A DNA stretch of 64,000 nucleotides from an uncultured Bryobacteraceae bacterium (GTDB taxonomy: Bacteria; Acidobacteriota; Terriglobia; Bryobacterales; Bryobacteraceae): positions 62,001 through 126,000 of the forward strand of contig CALKXJ010000005.1 of assembly GCA_938003835.1 (NCBI GenBank). Direction: 5' to 3'. This document shows, in pieces, positions 51,988 through 61,060 of this stretch. Below the pieces are notes generated by a model. That model ran no database searches and was not told the DNA's origin. It saw only the letters and a list, made by a program, of their open reading frames with translations. The stretch's first letter is position 1. Each line of letters begins with the position of its first letter. The position numbers and the translations under genes are program-made.

Positions 51988-53766
51988 ATGATGCCACCCG
52001 CGGTCGAGCTCACGGTCTCCGAACTTCGCGAGGCGCTGCGGCAAGCCGGCCCCGAAGCAGCGACGCCAGGCCCAACGGCTCTGCTCGGCAGGATCTTTCA
52101 TGAAACTGTCGCCAGCCTGCTCGCGGGGCCGCAGGCATGGGACGCGGTGCTGGACCGGGACAGCCTCGACGATGTCGCCACGCTCATCCGTCACGCCTAC
52201 GAGCGCCACCTGGGCCCGCGCCTGGCCGCCCACGAGGCCGACCTTCAGGACCGCGGCAGTGAAGTGGTCTTCACCTGGGAGGCGGTGAAGAGCTTCTGCG
52301 CCTGGCTCTCGCGCCTGCTCGAAGCAGCCCGCGAGCAAGGTTGGTTCGAGAGCCGCCGATGGCTGGTCAGCGAGCAGCGGCTTGCGCGTGAGTTCCATCG
52401 GCCCGGCTGGCGCGCTCCCATCCGGCTGGTGGGCCGCGCCGACTGCGTGCTGCGCGATCCCGGCTCGGGGCGGCTCCTGGTCGTCGAGTTCAAGTTGGGC
52501 GCGGGCACGGAGGAAGCGGATCTCGGCCAGGCGGCGCTCTATCAGCTCCTGCTCGACGCGAGCGGCGACGTTGCGCTCGTGCGGTTCCGGCCGGAGGTTG
52601 TCGAGCAGCACGTGGCCGCGCGCGACCTCCAGCAAGCGCAGGAACACCTGCTCGAGCTGGCGGCCCGTCTGGCCGGAGTCGCCGCGCCGGCGCCTCCGTC
52701 GCCTCAAGCCTACGACGAACTCGGCAAGAAGCTCATCCGGGCTTTGGAAAGCTACGGGCTCAAAGCCTCCCTGGCGGGACCGCCGGTCATCGGGCCGTCC
52801 ATCGTCCGGTTCGCCCTCCAGCCGGGCCGCGGCGTCATCGTGAAGCGCATCGTCGCTCGCGCCGAGGACGTCGGCGTGCAGCTCGGCATAACGGCGCCGC
52901 TGATCCAAGTGGAGGGAAAGCGTCTGGTGGCCGACCTCGAGCGCCCGGACCGCGAGGTGGTTCCCTTCTCCCGCATCGAGGAGGCGCTACCCCGCCCGGA
53001 TCCGCTCGAGGGCTCCGCCCTGGTGCCGCTCGGCGTCGATCTCGATAACCGCGTCGGCGCCTTCTCGCTGGCCGACCCAGATAGCCCTCATCTGTTGGTC
53101 GCTGGTACCACGGGCAGCGGTAAGACCGAGTGGCTGCGCTCGGCCGTTGCCGCGTTGTTGCTGTCGAACACACCGGAGACGTTGCGCCTGGTTCTGATCG
53201 ACCCCAAGTACAGCTCATTTCAGGAGCTGGCCGGCTCGCCCTACCTCTGGCACCCGCAGGCGCTCGTCTATCCGCCGGAGCGGGACCCGGCCGAGGAGCT
53301 CGACCGGCTGATCGAGGAGATGGAGGCGCGTTTCGAGCGCTTCCGCGAGGGCGGCGATACCGATCTGGCAGGCTGGCGCGCCCGCACCGGCAGGCCGCTG
53401 GCGCGCCTGGTGGCCATCGTCGACGAATTCGGCGATCTGATGGCCGACCGGCGCACCGCGCGCGCCTTTGAAGACCGCGTGGCGCGTCTCGGCGCGAAGG
53501 CCCGCGCCGCGGGAATCCATCTGGTGCTGGCGACCCAGCATCCCGACGCCAAGACCCTCACGGGGCGCCTCCGGGCCAATCTGCCGGCCCGCGTATCGTT
53601 CCGCACGGCAAGCTGGCAGGAGTCCATGGTCGCGCTCAAGGCGCGCGGCGCCGAGCGCCTGCTCGGCAAAGGCGACCTGCTGTTCTCCCTCAAGGGCACG
53701 CTCCGGCGCTACCAGGCGGCCCTACTCAGCGAAGAGGAGCGCCGCCGGATCTTCCGAGGCGCGTAA
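51988..53766 (+). CDS. PD-(D/E)XK nuclease fused to a soluble FtsK/SpoIIIE motor core
   Basis: 592 residues. The N-terminal nuclease (about 1-225) has a RecB/Cas4-like motif set: GRIFHE (His38), GRADCVL (Asp152), VVEFKLG (Glu167 and Lys169) and QAALYQLLL (Gln181, Tyr185). An alpha-domain-like strand block follows (about 245-340), then the RecA-like motor with Walker A GTTGSGKT (373-380), a DPK motif at 405-407 and Walker B LVAIVDEFGD (474-483), then IHLVLATQHPD. It lacks the four N-terminal membrane helices and the gamma (KOPS-reading) domain of FtsK. ATG 51988 is in frame and four bases after the ATPase stop. Probably a DNA translocase-nuclease. Confidence 0.87.
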   Translation: MMPPAVELTVSELREALRQAGPEAATPGPTALLGRIFHETVASLLAGPQAWDAVLDRDSLDDVATLIRHAYERHLGPRLAAHEADLQDRGSEVVFTWEAVKSFCAWLSRLLEAAREQGWFESRRWLVSEQRLAREFHRPGWRAPIRLVGRADCVLRDPGSGRLLVVEFKLGAGTEEADLGQAALYQLLLDASGDVALVRFRPEVVEQHVAARDLQQAQEHLLELAARLAGVAAPAPPSPQAYDELGKKLIRALESYGLKASLAGPPVIGPSIVRFALQPGRGVIVKRIVARAEDVGVQLGITAPLIQVEGKRLVADLERPDREVVPFSRIEEALPRPDPLEGSALVPLGVDLDNRVGAFSLADPDSPHLLVAGTTGSGKTEWLRSAVAALLLSNTPETLRLVLIDPKYSSFQELAGSPYLWHPQALVYPPERDPAEELDRLIEEMEARFERFREGGDTDLAGWRARTGRPLARLVAIVDEFGDLMADRRTARAFEDRVARLGAKARAAGIHLVLATQHPDAKTLTGRLRANLPARVSFRTASWQESMVALKARGAERLLGKGDLLFSLKGTLRRYQAALLSEEERRRIFRGA

Positions 53767-53776
53767 GATATCGAAG

Positions 53777-55168
53777 ATGACCGGGAAAGGAGACCTCCTT
53801 GTGTTTTGCGTCTTGCCGGCTGCCGCGGCAGCGCTTGCCGCGCAGCCCGTCGACATCGGAACGCGTCTGGAACTCTTCGTCGATGACTACCTGATCGAAG
53901 AGCTCGCGGGCGACGCGCGCCTTCAGTTGCACAAACCCGTACCCCGCGAGGTGGTGCTGGTGACGGACCGGCCCTGGGAGGGCAACACCAGCGCCTATTA
54001 CACGCTGTTTCGCGACGGCAACCGCTACCGGATGTACTATCGCGGCTCGCATTTCGATGAGACGGCGCGCAAGGCGGCCCACCGCGAGGTCACCTGTTAT
54101 GCGGAGAGCCGCGACGGCATCCGCTGGGAACGGCCCGCGCTCGGCCTGTTCGAGTGGGAAGGCTCGCGCCAGAACAACATCGTCTGGGACGGCCCCGGCG
54201 CGCACAACTTCACGCCCTTTCGTGACACCAACCCCGCCTGCCCGCCGGATCAGCGCTACAAGGCACTCGCTTCGAGCGACGAGCCGGGCCGCCGCGGCCT
54301 GCTCGCCTTCGTCTCGTCCGACGGCATCCGCTGGCGGCTCCTGCGCGAAGAGCCCGTCATCACCGAAGGCGCCTTCGATTCGCAGAACCTGGCCTTCTGG
54401 GACGGCGTGCGCGGCCGCTACGTCGAGTTCCACCGCGGCTTCCGCGACAAGGTGCGCGACATCATGACCTCGACCTCGCCGGATTTCCTGAACTGGACCA
54501 AACCGGTCTGGCTCGAATACCCGGGGGCGCCGCGCGAGCACCTCTACACAAATGCAATTCTGCCCTACCACCGGGCCCCGCACATCTTTCTCGGCTTTCC
54601 GACACGCTTTTTCCCGGAGCGCGGCCAGCAGGTCGAGCCGGTCTTCATGAGCAGCCGCGACGGCCTGAGCTTCCGCCGCTGGCCGGAGGCGCTGATCCCG
54701 GTGACGGCCCCGCAGGATCGCGACGGCAACCGGAGTAACTACATGACCTGGGGCATCCTCGAGCTGCCGGGCGCTCCCAACGAGCTCTCGGTCTACGCGA
54801 CCGAGGCCTACTACACGGGCCCCGACAGCCGCCTGCGCCGGTTCACCTACCGCGTGGACGGCTTCGTGAGCGTCCGGGCCGACAAAGCGGGAACTCTACG
54901 GACTCGCCCCCTGCGCTTTTCGGGCGACCGGCTCGTGCTCAATGTCCAGACCGAACCCGGGGGCAGCCTGCGCGTCGGCCTCGAAGACGAGCAGGGGCGG
55001 CCGATCGAAGGTTTCGCGATGGAGGACTGCCCGCCGATTCGCGCCGATTCCATCGCCCATACCGTGACCTGGCGCCGGGCGAGTTCGCTCGCGCGCCTGA
55101 AAGGCAAGCCCGTCCGGCTGCGCTTCGAGCTGAGCGGCGCGGACCTATTCTCGCTTCAGTTCAAGTAG
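53777..55168 (+). CDS. Secreted beta-propeller glycosidase-like protein
   Basis: 463 residues with a signal peptide ending near residue 23 (ALAAQPVD). The mature protein is full of short beta strands with phrases typical of five-bladed propeller glycosidases (GH32/43/68-like): LFVDDYLIEEL, YTLFRDGNRYRMYYRG, CYAESRDGIRWERPALGLF, AFVSSDGIRWRLLREEPV. These are repeated SxDGxxWxxP blades, and the C-terminal 100 residues form a beta sandwich. It probably acts on plant or microbial glycans, but the catalytic residues cannot be assigned by eye. It starts ten bases after the nuclease gene yet is functionally unrelated. The 3' end overlaps the convergent nitrilase by 24 bases. Confidence 0.7.
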   Translation: MTGKGDLLVFCVLPAAAAALAAQPVDIGTRLELFVDDYLIEELAGDARLQLHKPVPREVVLVTDRPWEGNTSAYYTLFRDGNRYRMYYRGSHFDETARKAAHREVTCYAESRDGIRWERPALGLFEWEGSRQNNIVWDGPGAHNFTPFRDTNPACPPDQRYKALASSDEPGRRGLLAFVSSDGIRWRLLREEPVITEGAFDSQNLAFWDGVRGRYVEFHRGFRDKVRDIMTSTSPDFLNWTKPVWLEYPGAPREHLYTNAILPYHRAPHIFLGFPTRFFPERGQQVEPVFMSSRDGLSFRRWPEALIPVTAPQDRDGNRSNYMTWGILELPGAPNELSVYATEAYYTGPDSRLRRFTYRVDGFVSVRADKAGTLRTRPLRFSGDRLVLNVQTEPGGSLRVGLEDEQGRPIEGFAMEDCPPIRADSIAHTVTWRRASSLARLKGKPVRLRFELSGADLFSLQFK

Positions 55169-56809
55169 GGGACACAGCAGCCTCGCCCCGGAGCGATACC
55201 AGCTCTCCATGGCCGGCTGAACGCGGCCGGCGCGCCGTTGCGCATAGGGATTCGGACCCGGGATTGTGCGGCGCACCACGAGCAGCTCGGCGCCCGCGCC
55301 CGCCTCGGCAGCCAGGTTGGCCGAAAACGGCGAGTCGATGCGTGCGGCCCCTGTATCCGGCCTCGGCTCGCCGCGCACCGCGGCTCGGGTCTCCTCGGCC
55401 CCCGCCAGGTCCTCCCAGATGGCGCTGGAGGCGGGAGCCGCCATCACGGTGAGTGTGAAAAAGGAGCTCAGGGCAGCGCCGACCTGGCGCCGGCGGAGCT
55501 GGGCCGCGCGGTTTGGCGCTCTTTCATTCGTCAGGTGAAGGTGGAGGCGAGCTCCCGCGAAGGCCGCCAGCTCCGCGACTTCGTTCCACAACGCATCGCG
55601 CCCGACGGTGACGAAGGCGGGAACGCCCTTGACGCGGACCCACATGGTCTTCGGGTCGACGCCGCCCTCGGCCAGCCCGCGATGCCGCGCCAGCAACTTG
55701 CCGTCCGGCCCGACCACAAAGGCGTAGCTGTCGTCGAGATAGACGAGCGTCATCTGCCGCCCGCGAGCGAGTGCGGCCGCCGCGTCCGGACTCGGCGGCG
55801 CAGCCGCCACCGCGAGAAGATCCACCCGCTCCGTTCGAGCTTCGAGAAGCTTTTCGAGCTGCGCCCAGCCGCCGTTGCCCGTTTGCGCCACGCCGACGCT
55901 CAGCTCCGTCTGCGGGCAATCGAGCGGCGCAAAGACCCCTTCCGGCGCGCGGGGCCGCCGGAGCAGCGTCAGGCCCTCTTCCCAAAACCTGCCGAGCAGC
56001 GGATGCGCCCGGCGCTCGAGCGCCCCGCCTCGCGTGGCGCGATCCGGATCGACATCGACGTACAGAATCGTCTCCATGTCGCCGCTTTCGGCGGCGAGGA
56101 TCGCACCGTCCGGCCCGATCACGGCGCTGTGACCGTGGCGCGGGCGCGGATCGGCGCCGGGCTCGGGACGCCCTGGGAAGCGGTTGGCGGTGTTGACGAA
56201 AAAGACGTACACGTTGTTGCGGAGCGCGCGCGGCACATACCAGTACCATTCGAGCTCCGGCACCCACTCGCTGTCGTAGTTGTTGGAGAGCTCGAAGCTC
56301 AGCCGCGCTCCCTGCTGGATCGGAAGCTCCTCGACGGCGCGCAGCCAGCGGTCGGCGCAGATGATGGCCGCAGCCGGAACGCCGTCGATCGAGAAGACCG
56401 CCGGGTTCGGCGCCTCCCGGACGTCATGCAGCTTGTCGTAGTGCAGAAGTTCGACGCCCTCCGGATCGATCACCTTCGCCCAGTTCGCCGCCTTCGCCCA
56501 CCGCTCCGACCAGCTCCAGCCGCCGAAGATCACGTAGAGGCCGTGCTGCCGGGCCGCGGCGCGAATCGCATCCACGGCCGCCGCGACAGCCGGATTCGGC
56601 TTCCCGCCCGGATCGGTGAGCGCGGCTTCCGGGAAGACCGCGACCCGCGCGCCGCCCGCCTCCGCCTCGCTTAAACGCTCCAGGATGCGGTTGCGGTTGA
56701 CCTCGAGCGTCGGCCCGATCGCCATCTGCACGACGGCGATGCGCAGCGGCTCCGCCCCCGCAGCAAGAATTGCCGCCCAGAACAGCAAAGCGATCAAGCG
56801 GCCCCTCAT
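55145..56809 (-). CDS. Secreted carbon-nitrogen hydrolase (nitrilase) with degenerate second domain
   Basis: 554 residues with a signal peptide (residues 1-18). The first nitrilase domain has an intact Glu-Lys-Cys triad: Glu61 in FPEAALTD, Lys126 in HYDKLHDV and Cys151 in AIICADRWL. A second repeat (about 325-554) shows the same layout but the corresponding positions read LLAVAAAPP, LLARHRGLAE and AFVTVGRDALWN, so the nucleophilic Cys has become Gly. The first domain may be a secreted amidase or deacylase. ATG 56809 is chosen with a GGAG site; the tail of the gene overlaps the glycosidase gene by 24 bases. Confidence 0.82.
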   Translation of the reverse strand: MRGRLIALLFWAAILAAGAEPLRIAVVQMAIGPTLEVNRNRILERLSEAEAGGARVAVFPEAALTDPGGKPNPAVAAAVDAIRAAARQHGLYVIFGGWSWSERWAKAANWAKVIDPEGVELLHYDKLHDVREAPNPAVFSIDGVPAAAIICADRWLRAVEELPIQQGARLSFELSNNYDSEWVPELEWYWYVPRALRNNVYVFFVNTANRFPGRPEPGADPRPRHGHSAVIGPDGAILAAESGDMETILYVDVDPDRATRGGALERRAHPLLGRFWEEGLTLLRRPRAPEGVFAPLDCPQTELSVGVAQTGNGGWAQLEKLLEARTERVDLLAVAAAPPSPDAAAALARGRQMTLVYLDDSYAFVVGPDGKLLARHRGLAEGGVDPKTMWVRVKGVPAFVTVGRDALWNEVAELAAFAGARLHLHLTNERAPNRAAQLRRRQVGAALSSFFTLTVMAAPASSAIWEDLAGAEETRAAVRGEPRPDTGAARIDSPFSANLAAEAGAGAELLVVRRTIPGPNPYAQRRAGRVQPAMESWYRSGARLLCPLLELKRE

Positions 56810-56834
56810 GGCTACTCCCTGGGTCGTCGATAGT

Positions 56835-59255
56835 CTATCGGAAACGGACGCCTTCGGGCGCACTGGCCCGCACCAGGGCGTTGAAGAAGAGCTTGAACGT
56901 CTGGTAGCTCTGGGCGCGGTATTGCGGCCGCAGGCCGAACAGGATCACCCGCCCGCGGCCGAGCGGGACCTCGACGATCGCCGCGCGGTTCCGCAGATGC
57001 TCCTCGCCGAGCAGCCAGCCCGAGGCCAGGATTTGAGACTCCGGATACCGGCCCACAGTCACCGCCTCCGGCGCCTCCCAGGCCGGGCTCGCCTGCGACC
57101 AGACAGCGATCTCCTCCGGCAAACCATAGCGCAGCGGGTGAGCGGCCAGCCGAAGGCGCAAGAGCGAACCGGGCGAGTAGTACTGCTCGCTCTTGAGCCC
57201 TTCCACCACATTGCGCACCCCCAGCTCGAGGCGCCGCACCGCATACTCGCTCGCCCGATTCAGAAAGACGAGGGTTCCCCCGGCGGCTGCGAACGCCTTG
57301 AGTGCCGCCGCGCACCGTTCGTCCAGGCCCCCGGTGAACTCCTCGGGCATCGCGCCGGGCGCGTAGCCGCGCGCCATCGTATTTTCCGCCTGATCTGGAA
57401 AGATCAAGACATCGAAATCGCTTTCGAGGCCGCCCGCGGCGATGCGCCGGTTGTCCACCCGCTGGTAGGCGAAGCCAAACTCCTCCAATAGCCACCGTGT
57501 CCAGCCCTCGTCCATGTTAGGCACCCAACTCCGGTAGAGGCCCATTTGCGGGCGGCGAACTTCGAAAGCCTCCACACCGGGCGCGAGCTTCCGGTAGAAA
57601 TCGCCCGTCTTGGCGTCGCGCCACAGGCGGCTGCCGGCCGCCCAGATCCGGTTCACCTCCCGCCAAGAGTCGATGTCGGAGGCCGGCATCGCGCCCTCGG
57701 GCGGGCGCGGTCCGGCGAGGCGAAACTCAAAAGGCCCGGCGGGCTTGAGGCGGACCGTCACCGGCGCCTCGAGCTGCTCCACCCGCACCCCCATCAGCAG
57801 CGGCAGCGTATGCGCCGTCACGTCGTAAGGCGGCTTAGGCGGTCCACCGGGATAGAGCCGCAGATCGGGGTAGCGCTGTCGCTCGAGCAGCGTCTTCGCG
57901 AACGCCGAGTAGGGCTGCTGCATGCGCACGACATAAGTCCCCGCCGGATAGCGCCTCTCGCCCGAGGCGAAGGCCTCTTCGGCCTGCTCGATCTCCACCA
58001 GTCCGAAGGCGAGCGTCTCGGCGAGCTTCCGCGCCGAACCCGGGTCTGGCTGCTCGGCCGGAATGACGAATGCCGCCGGCGCGCGCCTGGCCACGGCGCG
58101 TTGCCCGATCCGGTAGAAGGCCCGCAGCAGGTCTTCACGTCGCACCGCAGCCTGCCAGAGGCAGGACTCGAAGGTCACGAGCTGGTATTCGACAATGTCG
58201 CGCAACCGCCATTCGCCGCCGAGCCACGGCTCGGGATAGTTCCAGCTCGCCTGGCGCGGCGAGAAGCCCCGGCCCTGCTTCTCGATCTCCTCCGGCTTCA
58301 CCGTAATCGGGCTGGCGATGCGAATGCCCGCGGCCTCGCTCAGCAGCCGCATGCCGCCGTGATAGGCCTGGTAGTGGCGCGCCGGCGTCCAGAAGTCATA
58401 CGAGGCGTTCACGACGACGCCGGTCTTGCCCGACGCCGTCAGGTCGGCCGCCATGCCCATGCCGATCATGTTGGTCAATTGCACCAGGATCGGGTCGATG
58501 TTGGGATCGATCGGATCGATCCACGGCGGCACGAACATCCGCGCCCCGTACGGGCTCTGCTGATGGACGTCATAGACGATCTGGGGGTGCCAGCCGTTGT
58601 GCAGTTTCGAGACGACGAGCCGGGTCTCCTGCTGCGAGAAGATGTACCAGTCGCGATTGTTGTCGTGGCCCGTGTACTTGTGATAGAGCTCCGGAGGCGC
58701 CGTGCCTTCGTAGGGAGTCCCGAGCGTGCGCTCGTACCAGCGCCTCACGATCTCCACCCCGTCGGGGTTGAGCGAGGGGACCAGCAGCAGGATCACGTTG
58801 TCGAGGACGGCTCGCGTTTTGGCGTCGGAGGCCGTCGCCATCCGGTGGGCGAACTCGATGGCGGTCTGCGTCGAGGCCACTTCGGTCGAATGGATCGCGC
58901 AGGTGATCATGACCACGGCCTTGCCTTGCGCGATGAGCCGCTGTGCCTCCTCCGGCGGGGTCCGGCGCGGATCGGCCAGGGCCTTCTGGATGGCGCGGTA
59001 GAACTCCAGGCGGGCGAGCGTCTCGGGCGCGGCGATGGTGGCGACGATGACCGGCAGGCCCTCCGTGCTCGGCCCGAGCACCTCCGTGCGGACGCGGTCG
59101 CTCGTGCGCGCCAGCTCCTCGAAATAAGCCACCACGCGATCCCAGGCCACGAGCTTCCGGTCCGTCCCCATACGGTGGCCGAAGAAGACCTCGGGCGGCG
59201 GAGGAGCCGCGACCGCCGCCGCCACCAGCGCCAGAACGCACGCCGCGCGTCGCAT
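56835..59255 (-). CDS. Secreted M14 zinc carboxypeptidase-like protein
   Basis: 806 residues with a signal peptide (MRRAACVLALVAAAVAA). The peptidase domain has the H-x-x-E zinc pair His122 and Glu125 in IHSTEVASTQ and a third histidine in YDVHQQSPYG, together with an LNPDGVE strand and the GHDNNRDW phrase of bacterial M14 proteins. The C-terminal 200 residues (DVLIFPDQ, GGTLVFLNRAS, GRVILFGLRPQYR) look like a class I glutamine amidotransferase-like (ThuA/ADP-like) fold. ATG 59255 overlaps the stop of the upstream isomerase gene (TGATG). Substrate unknown. Confidence 0.85.
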   Translation of the reverse strand: MRRAACVLALVAAAVAAPPPPEVFFGHRMGTDRKLVAWDRVVAYFEELARTSDRVRTEVLGPSTEGLPVIVATIAAPETLARLEFYRAIQKALADPRRTPPEEAQRLIAQGKAVVMITCAIHSTEVASTQTAIEFAHRMATASDAKTRAVLDNVILLLVPSLNPDGVEIVRRWYERTLGTPYEGTAPPELYHKYTGHDNNRDWYIFSQQETRLVVSKLHNGWHPQIVYDVHQQSPYGARMFVPPWIDPIDPNIDPILVQLTNMIGMGMAADLTASGKTGVVVNASYDFWTPARHYQAYHGGMRLLSEAAGIRIASPITVKPEEIEKQGRGFSPRQASWNYPEPWLGGEWRLRDIVEYQLVTFESCLWQAAVRREDLLRAFYRIGQRAVARRAPAAFVIPAEQPDPGSARKLAETLAFGLVEIEQAEEAFASGERRYPAGTYVVRMQQPYSAFAKTLLERQRYPDLRLYPGGPPKPPYDVTAHTLPLLMGVRVEQLEAPVTVRLKPAGPFEFRLAGPRPPEGAMPASDIDSWREVNRIWAAGSRLWRDAKTGDFYRKLAPGVEAFEVRRPQMGLYRSWVPNMDEGWTRWLLEEFGFAYQRVDNRRIAAGGLESDFDVLIFPDQAENTMARGYAPGAMPEEFTGGLDERCAAALKAFAAAGGTLVFLNRASEYAVRRLELGVRNVVEGLKSEQYYSPGSLLRLRLAAHPLRYGLPEEIAVWSQASPAWEAPEAVTVGRYPESQILASGWLLGEEHLRNRAAIVEVPLGRGRVILFGLRPQYRAQSYQTFKLFFNALVRASAPEGVRFR

Positions 59256-60019
59256 CACCGCACCAGCTCCCGCCACAGCGCCCGGTACCAGCGGAGGAAG
59301 CGTTCCGGCTCCTTGCTCTCCTGCGCCTCCATCATCGTGTAGCGATCGTAGCCGGATTTCTTGAGCAGCGTAAACAGCTCGCGCCAGGGATAGTCGTTGG
59401 CAAGCTCGTTGATGTGCACGTGCTTGATCCAGGGTGAGAGCAAGGCGAAACTCGACTTGACCGAGCCGTTGATCACCTCGGCCGGGTTGAGGTTCGAGTT
59501 CCAGCACAAGCCCGCGTAGTCGTGCCGCACCAGGCGCATGATCTCAGCACAGATCTTCGGATTGCTCGTCTCGCGGCCGTGGACCTCGAGCCAGACCTCG
59601 ACCCCTCGGCCTTTGCCGTATTCGGCCAGCTCCGCCAGCGCCTGGGCGATTCGCCGGATGGTGGTCTCCGGCGGAACCTCCCTGGGCAAGGCGTTCGGCC
59701 GCACCTTGATACCGAGCGCCCCGGTATCGTGCGCCAGCTCGATGAACTTCCGGCCGATCGCGAGCTGGCGCGCGCGCTCGGCCGCGTCGGGGGAATGAAA
59801 CTCGCAGGTGGTGCCGAAGCCCACCAGCTTAATCCGGCTCCGCTCGAAGCGCCGGCGCACGCGCGTGCGTTCCTCCTCGCTCAGATCGGGCTCGACGCGG
59901 TGGGCATGCCCGGTGCGCAGTTCGACGCCCTCAAAGCCGCCGGCCTCTTCCAGCTTGGTGATGATTGTCTCGAGATCCCAATCCTTCAGAACGTTATAAG
60001 TGACAGCCCCGAGCCGCAT
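59255..60019 (-). CDS. Sugar phosphate isomerase/epimerase family TIM barrel
   Basis: 254 residues, xylose-isomerase-like TIM barrel (AP endonuclease 2 superfamily). It begins MRLGAVTYNVLKDWDLETI, and has the metal-ligand stretches FEGVELRTGHAHRVEPD, VWLEVHGRETSNP, and HVHINELANDYPW near the C-terminus. ATG 60019 is preferred over GTG 60031 because of the GGTGAGG site nearby. It is coupled to the M14 gene by a one-base overlap. A second, truncated member of the family sits at the end of the window. Confidence 0.82.
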   Translation of the reverse strand: MRLGAVTYNVLKDWDLETIITKLEEAGGFEGVELRTGHAHRVEPDLSEEERTRVRRRFERSRIKLVGFGTTCEFHSPDAAERARQLAIGRKFIELAHDTGALGIKVRPNALPREVPPETTIRRIAQALAELAEYGKGRGVEVWLEVHGRETSNPKICAEIMRLVRHDYAGLCWNSNLNPAEVINGSVKSSFALLSPWIKHVHINELANDYPWRELFTLLKKSGYDRYTMMEAQESKEPERFLRWYRALWRELVR

Positions 60020-60116
60020 GGCAGACCTCACCCGTGTAGTTTCTCACGGCGAGGCCGCCGCGGCCACATGATCGAGGTCACAGACAGCGCCAGCGGACTC
60101 AGGCGAAGATAAAGCC

Positions 60117-60446
60117 ATGGAAACCGCCTACACCTACGTTGCGGATCTGCTGAGCGAAGTCACGATTCCGGAAAACGGCATCCTCAGCCGCACGCTGCAT
60201 AACGACGAGCGCGTCAAAGTGCTGGTCTTCGGCTTCGCGCCGGGCCAGGAGCTTTCGGCGCACACGGCGCCGATGCCGGCGCTGCTGTATTTCGCCCAGG
60301 GAGAGGCGACGCTCACGCTGGGAGGCGACACGCGCCCGGCGCGCCCGGGAACCCTGGTTCAGATGGCTCCGATGGTCGAGCATGGCATCCGGGCCGAGAC
60401 GCCCGTGGTGATGCTGCTCGTGCTGGTGAAAAACCCGCCGCGGTAA
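60117..60446 (+). CDS. Small cupin domain protein
   Basis: 109 residues: single cupin beta barrel with VLVFGFAPGQELSAHTAP (motif 1, one His, no second His), and GTLVQMAPMVEHGIRAETP (motif 2, His). Metal-binding residues are partly missing, so metal-dependent activity is uncertain. It may bind a small carboxylate or serve as a regulator. Located just before pyrE in the same direction, with 10 bases between the genes. Confidence 0.75.
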   Translation: METAYTYVADLLSEVTIPENGILSRTLHNDERVKVLVFGFAPGQELSAHTAPMPALLYFAQGEATLTLGGDTRPARPGTLVQMAPMVEHGIRAETPVVMLLVLVKNPPR

Positions 60447-60456
60447 GATACTAACC

Positions 60457-61053
60457 GTGCCGACCATGTCCTCGGTGGAAGCCGCTGGCGAAGAGCTTGC
60501 GCGGCTGCGCGAGCTGCTCATCCGGAAGTCGCTCCGGTTCGGAACCTTCACGCTGGTCTCGAACCAGACCAGCGACGTCTATGTCGACGGCAAGCTCACC
60601 ACCTGCTCGGCCGAGGCCATTCCGCTGGTGGGCCGGGCCTTCCTCAGGAAGATGAACGAGCGGGGCTGGCAGCCCGATGCCGCCGGCGGGCTGACGCTCG
60701 GCGCCGATCCCATCGCGATGGCGGTGGCGCGCGAGAGCCTGGAGACGGGACGGCCGATTCAGGCCTTCATTGTGCGCAAAGAAGCCAAGAAGCACGGCAT
60801 GAGGCGATTCATCGAGGGCCTCGAGGAGACGCAGGGCTTGAAGGTGGTCGTCCTCGAGGACGTCGCCACCACGGGCGGCTCCACTGCCGAGGCCATCGAG
60901 AAGATTCTCGAAGCGGGCATGACGGTGCTCGGCGCCATCTGCCTGGTGGACCGCGAGGCCGGCGCCGCTGAGCGGCTTCGCCGCGACTACGGCTGCGAGC
61001 TCGAGCACATCTTCACGCTCTCGGAGCTCCGCGCCGCAGCGGGCAAACCCTGA
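60457..61053 (+). CDS. pyrE: Orotate phosphoribosyltransferase
   Basis: 198 residues. The PRPP-binding loop VVVLEDVATTGGST is at 130-143, the N-terminal orotate-binding part shows GTFTLVSNQTSDVYVDGK, and FIVRKEAKKHG carries the flexible catalytic loop. Converts orotate and PRPP to OMP in pyrimidine synthesis. It starts with GTG at 60457. Only seven bases lie before the following aminotransferase. Confidence 0.93.
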   Translation: MPTMSSVEAAGEELARLRELLIRKSLRFGTFTLVSNQTSDVYVDGKLTTCSAEAIPLVGRAFLRKMNERGWQPDAAGGLTLGADPIAMAVARESLETGRPIQAFIVRKEAKKHGMRRFIEGLEETQGLKVVVLEDVATTGGSTAEAIEKILEAGMTVLGAICLVDREAGAAERLRRDYGCELEHIFTLSELRAAAGKP

Positions 61054-61060
61054 AAGCGTC

